A program made the position numbers and the translations under genes. The notes under the pieces were generated by a model, which saw only the letters and a program-made list of their open reading frames with translations, searched no databases and had not been told where the DNA came from. From Verrucomicrobiia bacterium (GTDB lineage Bacteria > Verrucomicrobiota > Verrucomicrobiia > Verrucomicrobiales > Akkermansiaceae), in assembly GCA_030432565.1 (NCBI GenBank), contig JAUIGV010000014.1, positions 62,001 to 126,000 of the forward strand: a stretch of 64,000 nucleotides of DNA, in the 5' to 3' direction. This document shows, piece after piece, positions 35,900 through 46,565 of this stretch (position 1 is the stretch's first letter; each line of letters starts with the position of its first letter).

Positions 35900-38800
35900 T
35901 AGTTCACGGCGTTGCTAATGGGCGATGGGATGTAGTAGTCCGGCATGTCATCCTCCTGAATGTCATACATCGCACTGCGGGTTGGATCGAAGAGCCCTTT
36001 GACTTCCTCATTGGTTGCGGCCGGCGTTCCTCCGATTGACCATTGATCGACACTGCCCGAACTGTTTCGCAGGTAGAAGATCATCTGGTAACAGAGGTGG
36101 ATGTCGCTGGCGTCGGTAGTGATGTTGTCATCATCCCAGAACTGGACCTGATCGGCGAGCGAGCGGGCCCCACTTCCTTCGAAGACGAACTTACCGTCAG
36201 TGTTGTCGGCGTTCATGAGACGGCTGGTGCTATCTCCTCCATCGATACTTTGGGCCACGATTGGGTGGGTCGGTGCCACGAAGTTGAAGTCTTCGCAAAG
36301 TGGCACGGCAGCTTGATTGGTCCGGACTTCGCCGTATTGCAAGATGTCAAACTCCGCTGCTCCGAGGAGGTTGTGAACGAAGATCCCTTCGCCCGGTGGC
36401 ATAATGCTGCTGGAACCCGGCGCACTTGCTTCCCAGGATTCACCATCAGGGCCGGCAACGCTGTTGGCGATGTAGGTCTGAAGTCCTCCGGTGGTGCGGT
36501 CAAAGCGGAGCAGGACTCCGGCGTTGGTGGCATTGGTTCCGGCGGTAAAGCCCTCCACGATGCCGCCGGTGTCGACATCATCAATCGGGAAGAGTTTGTC
36601 CAAGGTCTTGTGCTCGCGGATCACGAAGCTGTCTCCGGCGAGGTCTGCCGGGACATCGAGCCGGGTGTTGAACGGAGCAGAAAGACCGCAAAGGTCACTG
36701 TCCGCTGCAAGGGTAATGCTATCATCCGTGAAGCTCTCGATATCAAAGCGGTGACCGGCTTGATCGCCACTCATGACTTCGAGGTAGTAGTCCTTCCCGG
36801 CTTCAAGGCGGACGGTGAGAGCCTGGGTGCCCGCGGCCTGGCTGAGGTCAAGGACTTGCCCGCTGACTCCGGTGATGGTGCCGGTGACGAGGCAGGGTTC
36901 GAGAAGCGGATCGGCATAGGTCTGACAGAAGTCCTTGATGGTGGCCATTTGCCAACCGACCGGACCAGTCACCGAAGTGGTGGTTGCTCCTCCGGTTCCG
37001 GCGCTCACCTCTAGGCGAAGCAAGCCGGGGGTGGAGGTATCGAGGCCTTCGTAGCAAACGGTTTCGCTACCACTGACGGGGCCTGGCACAATCGTCGGAG
37101 TGATACCAGTGAAGTCGTTCCAGGTCTGACCATCGGTGCTGATCTGCACAGTGTAGGTCAGCTCACCCTCGGCGAGAACGTTGGCGGGACGATTGAACTT
37201 TGCGTCCAGGGAGGAGCCGTTGAGTTCGAGGTGGAAGCCGGGGTTCGGGTCCCCGTTCGGGAAAACCTTGGTTCCCGAACCGGGGTCAAAGCAAAGGGCG
37301 AACTCGAGGAGGTTGTTGTAAACATCTCCATCGACATTGCCGGTGAGGCCGGGGTTTGGCGATCCGGCAGTGCCGAAGTCATCGTTGTCGGTATCCGTCG
37401 AACCAGTGGTTGCTCCGGTGAGCGGGTCGGTGGCGGGCACTCCTGGCTGGCTGTTATCATCGAGTCCGAAGAGGGCGGCATTGTCGACGAGGAAGTCGGC
37501 GAAAGCGGCGCTCTTTGGCTTCACAATAAGACCGAAGTCATAGCTGGCGGCAACACTCTCACCGCTTGCGGGATCCTGGGCGGTGACATCGTTGAGTCCC
37601 TGGATCGGAAGCGCGGTGGATCCACTGACATTACTGTCGAGGAATTCGTTCCCGCCTTGATTACTCAAGGTGGGAATAAGACCCAGGGGAGGAGTCACTG
37701 CAATGGTGTAGACCGGCTGTCCGGCAACACTTCCTTCGTTGAAATCTTCATCGGCAAGGAGGTTGTTGAAGCTGTAGTTGCCATTCGCATCAGTGACGGT
37801 CGTGACGGTAATGATGTCACCATTTGGATAGGTGATGGTGAGGGTCAATTCGACTCCGGCGACACCGGCTCCGCTTTCCTGGATCCCGTCTTCTCCGGCG
37901 TCAAGCCAGACGTAGTTACCGAGAGCGGCGAGCTCCTTGTAATAACCGAAGTCAATCGTGCTGGAGGGATTGCCGGAGTTCACCGTGACGGTGGTTGGAT
38001 CAGGTGCACTATCGCTGCCGAGCGAGTGCCAGTATCCGGCAAGGACGTTGGCATCATCAGTGACATCGACGGTGTAGGTGCCGTCCGGCACGTTGTCGAA
38101 GGTGTAGGAGCCATCAGGCAGCGTGGTAGTCTGGGCAACGACATTGCCGCTGGCGTCGAGCAGATCGACGGTGACGCCGCCGAAGCGACCGGTTTCAGTC
38201 CCTACCCGGGTGCCATCGGCATCCGGATCAAGCCAGACGAGGCCGGAAATGTCATTCAGGCCGGCGTAGCCGAAGTCCTGATCGAGGTCGATTCCGGTGC
38301 CGGTGGAAAGATCAACGAGCGACTCGCTGTCAGCCGGCCCCTGCGGATCTTCGATGTTGGTGAGCCCGGACAAGATGCCGGTGGTGTCCACTTTGACCAC
38401 GTAGGTGGCGTTCGGATCAAGTCCGGGGAAGCCATAGGTGCCGTTATCGTTGGTAACGGTGGAAGTGATCAAAGTGGTCCCGGTGGCGTCATAAAGTTCC
38501 ACGGTGACTCCTTCGACTCCTTCACCTGCAGTGAAATCACCGCTGTCGTCAGTGTCGATATAGATGGTGTCACCGATGTAACCGGTGCCCGGCGTCGTTC
38601 CGAGAGGAGCGTAGCCAAAGTCCTGATCGAGATCACCGGCAGGGCTCAGGCTTGCAACGGTGCTTCCTCCGTCGAGAGCGGCATCCGGATCTCCGGTCTG
38701 CACCAGTCCGCCAAGGACATTGTTGGTGTCGTTCACAAAGATGGTGTATCCAACACCGGAGGGCAGCCCCGGGAAGAGGTAGTTGCCATTGGCGTCGGTA

Positions 38801-41800
38801 GTGGTGGTGGCGATGGCATTGGCCCCTGTGTCGAAGAGGACGACGGTGACACCGGCGATCCCGGTGTCGGTTCCTGAATCGAAGGTCCCGTTGCCATTGA
38901 CGTCCAGGTAGATGGTGTCGCCAATATCAGCCGCACCGCTATCAAGCACATAGCCGAAGTCGGCGTTCAGGAAGACATCTCCTGGCGCGAGGACAATCGG
39001 AGAAGTGGTCGCATTGTCGATGATGCTGTCGGGGTCGCCCGCAGTCTGGGTATAGCCACTTGGTGGGGTGACTTCGACGCGATAGCTGCCAGGAGCAAGG
39101 TCGTCGAAGACATAGTTTCCGGAGGCATCCGTGGTCCGGGTATCAGAAAGCGTATCGTATACGCCATCAGCATCAGGATCGGTGAAGAGCTTCACTTCGA
39201 CCCCGCCGATTCCGGCTTCACCGGCATCCTGGATGCCGTCGCTGTCGGCATCATTCCAGACACGATCACCGATGGCTCCGAGCGCTCCGCTTGGCGGGGT
39301 ATCGGTATCAGTTGAAGGCGCGTAGTTGTATCCGAAGTCAGCGGTGAGATCTTCCCCGCCAGGAGCGAGGGTGACGGTGTATTCGCCATCAAGTGAAGCA
39401 TCGGGATCTCCGGTCTGGTTGGTCAAACCGCTTGGCAGGGAAGTCGGATCCACGACAACGGTAACAGCCACATTTGGCGGGACGTTGCTGAAAAGGTATC
39501 CCCCGTTGGAGTCCGTGAAGGTTGATCCCAGAGGAGTTCCATTTTCGTCCTGGAGTTTCACAATGACTCCCGGGATGCCGTCTTCGCCGGCGTCCTGGAT
39601 GCCATCTCCATTCTCATCAAGCCAAACGTAGTTGCCAAGGGTGGCAAGTTCGACCACTGTTTTTACCTCATTACTGTCAGTTGGAGGAATTGTTCCCGAA
39701 CTATCCGAAATGCTCGCGATGTTGGGGATCACCCCTTCAAACGAGCTTCCGATCTCAACCTGGTAGGTAAGCGGCGGACTGACAAGGACACTATTGGAGG
39801 TCGCGTCTGGCCAGGTGACACTTCCACCATCCCCCGAACCCTGCGATCCAAAGGAAAACGAACCCGGCGCTGTTGCCGAATCCGTATCGACCAAGTAGGT
39901 GTATGTGAAGACTTGAGTAGTAGCTGCGGCGATATCAGCAGTAGCCGGAGCAGGCCCGCTCTGCAGAGTCAGAGTGGCCCCGTTGGAACCAGCAAGATTT
40001 GGCAAAAAATTGCTTGGATTGACCCCGTCCACACCAACCAGGTTTGCACCAAGTTCGACCTCGACCGTCAATGTATCACCATCCGCGAGGAGCAATGGAT
40101 AGGCAGAAATGGAACTCGTTAGTTCAGGCTCCGCCGCAATCGTGCCGTCCACCGTCACCAGAGAAAGCTTAATCTTGCTCTCCCCACCCCCGTCGGAAAT
40201 CGCATGGAAACGAATCTCGGCGGTCTCGGTCAATTCCCCTCCGAGGGTAGCGGTATTGAGAACCGGGCTCCCAAAGTCAGTTTCATCGTCATTGTCGGAA
40301 AATGTAAAAAGGGTAACCCAAGGAGCGGCTGCCGAATACCTGGCCTGGAATAGAACCGAACCTCCAGCCAGTTTTACACCCTCCGTAGTTGTAATTTGCA
40401 CGACAGCAGACTCGTGGCCGGCCAGTGGCACGACCCGGGATGCGATGGCAAAGTCGCCGTTTTGCCCGTCCTTCGATTTGACCTCAAGATTATCAGCGAA
40501 CTTGACCTTGGAGTCACCACCGTTCTCTAACACTTGGGCGAACCAATTGGTGCTCCACGCTGTCGAACCCGAACTATTGTTCTCCCCGGTACTCACAGGC
40601 CCCCCGGTACTATTAAGTTCGTAGCTCGTTGGATCTAGATCATCCTCGTAATTGTTTCCCGGGCCACCGGGAACGCCAGGCTCGAGCCCATCGCTCGCCG
40701 ATGTCACGCTTCCGAGATTCCAGGTGACAGTGCCGGGCGATCCACCATCATGACTCCCTCCCTGCCCCGGCGAACCAACAATCGTCGTATTGGCGGGAAC
40801 CCCATCCGTCACGACAACGTTCGTAAGGATTCCTGCACCCGGATAGCGGGGGGAAATGGTATAGTTCAGCTCATCCCCTGGGGCCGCATTCGTCAAATCA
40901 ACAGCCTTGGTCAGGTCCGCTTGAGTTGGGAAAAGATAAGTATCAGTGCAAGCCGCCCCTGCGCCACCGGCAAGGGAACTTGCGGTAATGGTTTGTCCAA
41001 ACTGCACGTTGAGAGCCCCGTCGTCATTCCCGGTATTCCCCGAGTCAGTCGTTGGGAAGCCTGTCGTATTGGTGAAGATTCCGGTGTCGACTCCAGTTTC
41101 AGTGAGAGTGACGGCCTCTGTTTCACCGGTCTCGTCGTTGGTGACCGTGACCGTGATTTGCTCAGCCACTCCTGCGTCGTCGTTTGCCGCTGAGTCTTCG
41201 ACCTCAATAAACAGACTATCCCCGACCAGATAAAGCGGAGAACCACCCGCCCCATCAGTGAATTCAAGAGTACACACATCCGGCTGAATATTTGTTCCAA
41301 ATTGGGGATTTTCTTCTCCAACTTGGTCGTTCTTCGAATCGATCGTCCAGTTGAAGACAATTTCATCTGTCATCCCAAGACCTTCCATCTGGTTATCGGT
41401 AAGATCCTGAAATGATCGTCCATCGGCACTGAGCGATTCTCCCGCAGGGAGTCGCACAAAAACCACATAGTCAGTCAGCGGTGTTGCCGGCTGCTTAATG
41501 TCCATTGTGACATCATCAGCAGAAGGGCCACTGCCATCTGCGCCCCCGGTAACCGTGTAAGACTGCCAGGTGAAGGCATCAGCTCCAGGGAATTCCGCAA
41601 CGGTGGGCCCAAAAGTATTCCCCAAATATGTCATTCCCTCCACATTCTCGATGTTCCAATCAGCGAGGTTTTCAGGGTAGGGATTTCCGCCATCAGAAAT
41701 TCCAAAAGAGATAATCGATCCATTGGGAAGCTGACCGTCCGTATGACGAAACTCGGAGGTGTAGTCCTCATACTGGAACTTAAAGCTCCAGGCAGCCCAC

Positions 41801-42174
41801 ATAAATCCCCCCGCCTCAACACCTTCACGGTGGTGGTATGCAAATTGATCGTTTGCGTCATCCAATGCATTCTAGGGATCCGTTGATGAACTATTGACCC
41901 ACCACTCACCCATACCCGAACTGGCCAGATACATGTCAACGGAAGGAACTGAATTCCCATCCGGATCGGTGTAAGTTCCGTTGCTGGCGGAAACATTAAA
42001 GTCCCCCACGCTAACAGGCGGAACATTTACAACTCCATTATTGTTTGCGGGACTAGGATCGACACTTGAAATAACATCCTTGGCATAGGCGGGCACCATG
42101 GACAACGCAGCCAGACAGGCGGGGAGCAGAGCGAATCTCAAAGAAGGCAGCAGCTTGGGGTTTAGAGGTTTCAT
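35899..42174 (-). CDS. Giant SdrD-B-repeat surface protein interrupted by an in-frame TAG
   Basis: The reading frame runs from ATG 42174 with a signal peptide (LRFALLPACLAALSMVPAYA) to TAA at 35899, 2,091 codons. A single amber codon interrupts it at 41874-41872 (after SSSTDP). The sequence after the TAG continues without a new signal peptide, in the same frame, as NALDDANDQFAYHH, so CAG to TAG in one ancestral gene is the simplest reading. Downstream order: beta region with cysteines; a DUF11-type segment (ILTNVVVTDGVPANTTI); six SdrD-B-like repeats (about 740-1,400, for example LGNYVWLDENGDGIQDAGED and IGDRVWNDADSDGIQDAGEA); then a C-terminal part with LEAGKDYYLEVMSGDQAGHRFD, recalling the Verrucomicrobium-specific TIGR02597 family. 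Probable calcium-bound surface protein. Confidence 0.8.
41872..41874 (-). other. In-frame amber codon in the giant surface-protein gene
   Basis: The minus-strand codon at 41874-41872 is TAG. The frame on both sides is the same (309 bases between the first codon and the codon at 41865). The only start candidate after the stop is TTG at 41865 without an export signal, so independent translation of the large part as a surface protein would make little sense. Confidence 0.85.
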
Positions 42175-42388
42175 AGGGAGAAGGCTGGTTATTGTCTAAA
42201 AAAGTGAGGAAGGGATGGGGATGAAAAGTGCGCAGAAAAGGGCTGTTGGCAGGTTTCAGCAGAGGGAAAATTTAGAAGGAAAACACAAAATAGAGAGAGA
42301 AAGACCAACTCCCCTTCGATATTATGTTTTTACTAGGCTTTCATTCGATTTAGAAAAATTGGCCAACCTAGTCAAGGATGGTTCGCTG

Positions 42389-42402
42389 ATTTTTATAAAA
42401 AT
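42389..42402. other. AT-only perfect palindrome between the TMTC-like and giant-protein genes
   Basis: ATTTTTATAAAAAT is a 14-base perfect palindrome lying 7 bases beyond the stop of the TMTC-like gene. On the minus strand a TTGACT (42375-42370) occurs just downstream, with a weak TAAATC at 17-base spacing, so the promoter of the giant gene may lie here. The remaining 234-base gap is A+T-rich and holds no gene. Confidence 0.35.
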
Positions 42403-42408
42403 TGGTGG

Positions 42409-44271
42409 TTAGTTGCCGGTTGGGATTTGACGCTTTCCAGGGACCGGAGTCTCCAGCCACTTTTTGAGACGACCGGTGACGCTTGTGGCTTCTTTCGGGA
42501 GTGTTTTGAGCGCCTCTGCCGTCGCGATTTTTGCTTCCTCACGAAAGCCCTGACGGTAGAGGTGATAGATATAATTGAGGGCGAACCGGGGCTCTGAGGG
42601 ATCGATCTCACAAGCTCGTTTCAGATGAAACAGCGCTTTCTCGGGCTCGTAAGTCTCTTGGTGGGACGGCTCTGCGAGCATAATGCCCAAAAAGTGATGC
42701 CCCCTTTCATAGTTGGGATAGCCCTCAAGACAGGCCCGGAAGGCCGCAATGCTCCCCACCCGATCACCCTGGTTATTCCGAAGGTGGCCGACGTTGTAAT
42801 GCACGATATGATCGTTCGGATTGATTGCCAAAGCAGCCTCGTAATACTTGAGGGCCTGAACATCATCTTTCTGAACCCGATAGTAGGAACCCAAGTTCCC
42901 CAGAGCCGTGAGATGGCCCGGATCCACCGTGACGGCATGGTGGAAAAGCGAAAAATCATCACGCCAGACTTTGATCTGCCTGAAATTGAGTAGGCCCAAA
43001 GCAAGCAAAACCAGAAGGGAGGCGGGAATGGCAGCATTCCGCCAGCGAGTCTCACGCTCGAGAAAGAAGGCAAGCGCGAGCGCCGGGCCAGCGAGCGCCA
43101 GATAGAAATAGCGGTCGGCCGTGTAGCTGGAGCCAATGTAGAAGAGACCCAAGACCGGCGACAGGCAGATCAGGATCCAAAGCCAGGCCAGCATGATTTC
43201 GGGAAAGCGCTGCCGGTTCCTCCACGCCAGCCAGGTCAATCCCAGCGCGAGGATGGTCCCCGCGATCACATAGAAGGTCGCCCCCATGCCGCCGGGACGG
43301 GAATATTCGAAGATCAAGCCCGAGGGCCAAACGAAGCGCTGAAAGTAAAACGCGAGGTGACCGGGCGCGTCTATCAAGCGTGAAATCAGGGAGGACTCGC
43401 TTGCGAAGTCTTGATGGGTTCCCTCCCCTTGCACTGAGATCGCCACCAAAGCAGCGGCCAAAGCCATTGCGAAGTAAATCCCTTTTGATCGGAGCTGCCT
43501 CACGAAGATGGCTCTCCAGGAAGGAGCGCCGGACTCTGTGTCTTCAAATCCGGCCCGACGAAGCGGAAACCAATCGAGTAAAATCAAGAGAGCCGGCAGC
43601 ACCACCGCGGAGGGCTTGGAGAGGAGCGCCGCTGCAAAAGCGAGTAGACTAACCACCTTCCAAATCAAGGAGGACTTCCCTAAAGCCTTAATGCTCAGCA
43701 CATAACTCAGAATACACCCCAGCACAAAGACACCGCTTAGGAGATCCTTGCGAGCGGAAATCCAGGCAACCGGCTCGGAATGGAGCGGATGAAGCGCAAA
43801 GAAGAGCACCGCGATGGAGCTCCAAAGCATGGGAACACCAAGCTTGCGGACCAATAGGTAGAAAAACAGGATGGTGATGGCATAAAGGAAGAGATTCCCG
43901 CCGTGATGAACTCCGGGAGCATCGGCGCCCCCACCAAACCATTGCACCTCGGCCATGTATGAAATCCAGGTCAACGGATGCCACAGATTGGCGGGAGTGG
44001 CTTCAGCTGCCCAACCCACGCTGCCGGAAGTGATCCCTTCCAACACCCCGGGTTGCTTCGAAACATGAAGAGGATCATCATAATTGACGAAACCGAAATC
44101 AAGGGTCTGGAAGTAAGGGATAAGAGCCAGCAAAACCAAAAAAACCACCAAGACAGCTTCGCCCAGCATCTTGTCTTTATCAGACAAATTCGAGCCCCCG
44201 GCGCGGGTTCTCCCGTCTCCCGACTTCCTCCCGGATTTTCGGGTGCCGCCTTTTTGCCCTTTCTTCTTCAT
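42409..44271 (-). CDS. TMTC-like TPR membrane glycosyltransferase
   Basis: The protein has 620 residues. After a basic, Gly-rich cytosolic start there are about ten transmembrane helices. The first loop carries FVNYDDPLHVSKQPG, and WHPLTWISYMAEVQWFGG with the later LHPLHSEPVAWISARKDLL follow. These blocks are typical of the TMTC / polyprenol-phosphate-mannose-dependent O-mannosyltransferase-like family, where the Asp-Asp of the first loop is functionally important. The C-terminal 180 residues are TPR units (LTALGNLGSYYRVQKDDVQA, LKYYEAALAINPNDHIVHY). It probably glycosylates secreted proteins. It is the gene immediately upstream of, and parallel to, the Thr/Ser/Asp-rich giant surface protein. 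Confidence 0.85.
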   Translation of the reverse strand: MKKKGQKGGTRKSGRKSGDGRTRAGGSNLSDKDKMLGEAVLVVFLVLLALIPYFQTLDFGFVNYDDPLHVSKQPGVLEGITSGSVGWAAEATPANLWHPLTWISYMAEVQWFGGGADAPGVHHGGNLFLYAITILFFYLLVRKLGVPMLWSSIAVLFFALHPLHSEPVAWISARKDLLSGVFVLGCILSYVLSIKALGKSSLIWKVVSLLAFAAALLSKPSAVVLPALLILLDWFPLRRAGFEDTESGAPSWRAIFVRQLRSKGIYFAMALAAALVAISVQGEGTHQDFASESSLISRLIDAPGHLAFYFQRFVWPSGLIFEYSRPGGMGATFYVIAGTILALGLTWLAWRNRQRFPEIMLAWLWILICLSPVLGLFYIGSSYTADRYFYLALAGPALALAFFLERETRWRNAAIPASLLVLLALGLLNFRQIKVWRDDFSLFHHAVTVDPGHLTALGNLGSYYRVQKDDVQALKYYEAALAINPNDHIVHYNVGHLRNNQGDRVGSIAAFRACLEGYPNYERGHHFLGIMLAEPSHQETYEPEKALFHLKRACEIDPSEPRFALNYIYHLYRQGFREEAKIATAEALKTLPKEATSVTGRLKKWLETPVPGKRQIPTGN

Positions 44272-44711
44272 TTAATCGCGTTTTCTCACGTGGATACGAT
44301 CCAATTAGTCAGACGGATGCAGAAAAAATGCAGTTCGTGGTCCAATCCCCGAAAATCGGAGAAACTCGACGCAAAAATGTGAGGCACCCGGAAAACTTGG
44401 GGGAAGCGCAGGGGGACAGCCGGGGCATTGACTTGAAAGTGGGGGAAAGAAGGTAAAAAAAATCGTCAATTGCATTATATTGCACAAAAAAGACGACTCA
44501 TGAGGGGGGATTTAAAAGTAGAAAAACAGCCCCGTGAATTGATTTTTTTGAAAATCAAGAATCTCGAACATGTGATATATGAATGAAACTACTTCAAGAA
44601 CATGTGATCGATGTACAGAAAACAAATAGAGCCGCACCACCCCCTCCCAAAGAGACTCAACGCCGTCCATTTTTTCATCCACAACTTTTTCCCGACCGCT
44701 AAAGTCGCCCC
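44272..44711. promoter_or_regulatory. A+T-rich regulatory region upstream of asnB
   Basis: No coding gene was seen in these 440 bases between divergent genes. The element GAACATGTGAT occurs twice (44566-44576 and 44598-44608), 32 bases apart, which is three helical turns. The first copy overlaps a possible -10 (TGTGAT, 44571-44576) placed 17 bases after TTGAAA (44548-44553). A TTGATTTT/AAAATCAA inverted repeat (44539-44558) lies just before it. This arrangement suits a repressor or activator acting on asnB, but no regulator gene was identified. Confidence 0.45.
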
Positions 44712-46565
44712 ATGTGCGGAATTGCCGGTGGTCTCAAAATATCCCCGGACCACCTTTTACGAATGCTCGCCACCCTGCACCATCGGGGCCCCGATGGCTC
44801 GGGATGCCACGAGGGCAGACATTTCAGCCTGGGAATGACCCGCCTCGCCATCCTCGATCCCGAGAACGGCCAACAACCTTTTACCTCCGGCCCCATCCAC
44901 GCCATTTGCAACGGCGAGATTTACAACTGGCAGGAACTTCGGGCCGAACTGGAAAAGAAAGGGCACCATTTCAAAACCCGTTGCGACGCCGAAATCCTTC
45001 CCTCCGCCTGGCTTGAATGGGGCACCGAACTCCCCGCCAAACTCAATGGCATGTTCGCCCTCGCCATTCACGATGCCGAAAAAAACACCCTCTTCCTGGC
45101 CCGGGACCGCTGCGGCCAAAAACCCCTTTACCTCACCAAACCCGAATCCGGCCGCCTCCGCTTCGCCTCCGAGATCAAAGCTCTCGCCGCCATCGGGATT
45201 CCACTCACTCCCGATCTCACCCATCTCTCCACCTGGCTCCAACTCCGCTACCTCCCTGAACCAGGCACCCTCTTCCACAACATCGAGACGCTCCCCGCCG
45301 CCCACTGGACCCTGATCCAAAAAAACGGCTCCCGACAAACCACCCGATACTGGCAAGCCGCTCCTCCTAAACCAAGACCGGGAATCAAACGAAGGCTGAG
45401 AAACCCAATCGACTTCCTCGATGAGCTCACTCGATCGACAGTCGAGCTCGCCCTTCAATCAGATGTCCCGGTTGCCGCCTACCTCTCCGGCGGAGTCGAT
45501 TCCGCGCTCTTGGGCCACTACCTTCGCGATCTCGATCAATCCCCTAAGACCGTCTCCCTTGGCTTTGGCGCCGCCTCGGATGAAACCCCGGCCGCCCAAG
45601 CCACCGCCCGTCATCTCGGCCTCGAGCATCACCCCGCCCGACTCTCCCCCGATTCACTCGCCGACCTCCCCCAAGTCGTTTCCCAAATGGACCTCCCGAT
45701 CGGCGACGCCCTCATCCTGGCCTTCGACAAACTCGCCTCCCACACCACCGCGCTCGGAGCCAAAGTGGCCCTCGGCGGCGAAGGGCCCGATGAACACTTC
45801 GCCGGGTATTCTTTCCAAAAATCCTACCTCACCGCGCGCAAACTCGGAAACCCCGGCCGCCACCTCGCCGCCACCGCCCTCGACCTCGCCCCACAGGCTG
45901 TCGTTGAGAAAATCACCTCCTTCCCCGCCAAACTCGGTCCCGAAGGCCGCGCCAAAGTCATCGCCTACCTTCGCGAATTTTCCTCCCTCACCTCGCACCA
46001 GCAACTCACCGGACTCCATTCCCTCTTCTCGCCTTCCGAAGCCCAATCCTTCCTTCACCCCGATCTTCTACCGTCCCAAAAATCTCCAGATCAGCTCGAG
46101 ATTGAAACCCTCTCCGACCTCCTCGCCACCCAATACACCTCCTGGCTCCCCGATTGGTCGCTCATCCGCCAGGATCGCAACGCGATGGCCCACAGCCTGG
46201 AATACCGCGCCCCCTTTCTCGACCACCGCCTCATCGACTTCGCCTTCACCCTTCCCGACTCCCAAAAGCTTTCCCGCCGTCAGGACAAGGTGATCTGGCG
46301 CGCCCTTGCTTCCCGACACCTCCCCAAAGCCATCACCCATCGCCCCAAGCAACCATTCTACCTCCCCCTCGAATCGCCCGCTTGGCGCAAAGCTTTCCTC
46401 ACTCTCGCGCACGACCTCCTCGCCACGCAAAACTTCACCTGCCACGGCCTCCTCAATCCACAAAAAGTCCGTCCCCTCCTCGACGCCACCACCTTCCTCC
46501 CGCTAAAACAACTCGCAGCAATCGTTATTCTTCAACTTTGGCTCGATCGTCACCCCCCCTCATGA
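44712..46565 (+). CDS. asnB: Glutamine-hydrolysing asparagine synthetase
   Basis: The protein has 617 residues. It begins MCGIAGG, so Cys-2 is available as the glutaminase nucleophile. The N-terminal class II amidotransferase domain has RGPDGSG, CNGEIYNWQELR and FLARDRCGQKPLYL. The synthetase domain has the SGGVDSA pyrophosphate loop (259-265) and ALGGEGPDEHFAGY. It probably makes asparagine from aspartate, or amidates a carboxyl group of a sugar or peptide; many AsnB paralogues do the latter in envelope clusters. Coupled to the downstream SAF-domain dehydrogenase by an ATGA overlap, which slightly favours a specialised role over general asparagine synthesis. Confidence 0.9.
   Translation: MCGIAGGLKISPDHLLRMLATLHHRGPDGSGCHEGRHFSLGMTRLAILDPENGQQPFTSGPIHAICNGEIYNWQELRAELEKKGHHFKTRCDAEILPSAWLEWGTELPAKLNGMFALAIHDAEKNTLFLARDRCGQKPLYLTKPESGRLRFASEIKALAAIGIPLTPDLTHLSTWLQLRYLPEPGTLFHNIETLPAAHWTLIQKNGSRQTTRYWQAAPPKPRPGIKRRLRNPIDFLDELTRSTVELALQSDVPVAAYLSGGVDSALLGHYLRDLDQSPKTVSLGFGAASDETPAAQATARHLGLEHHPARLSPDSLADLPQVVSQMDLPIGDALILAFDKLASHTTALGAKVALGGEGPDEHFAGYSFQKSYLTARKLGNPGRHLAATALDLAPQAVVEKITSFPAKLGPEGRAKVIAYLREFSSLTSHQQLTGLHSLFSPSEAQSFLHPDLLPSQKSPDQLEIETLSDLLATQYTSWLPDWSLIRQDRNAMAHSLEYRAPFLDHRLIDFAFTLPDSQKLSRRQDKVIWRALASRHLPKAITHRPKQPFYLPLESPAWRKAFLTLAHDLLATQNFTCHGLLNPQKVRPLLDATTFLPLKQLAAIVILQLWLDRHPPS

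Noticed and set aside
37231-38877. Open frame of 548 codons opposite the SdrD-B repeats
   Set aside because: It is a mirror of the periodic repeat DNA; composition is atypical and no family is visible.
37660-39700. Regular repeats that could resemble a CRISPR or satellite array
   Set aside because: The repeats are coding SdrD-B units of over 100 codons with divergent sequence, not short identical repeats with spacers.
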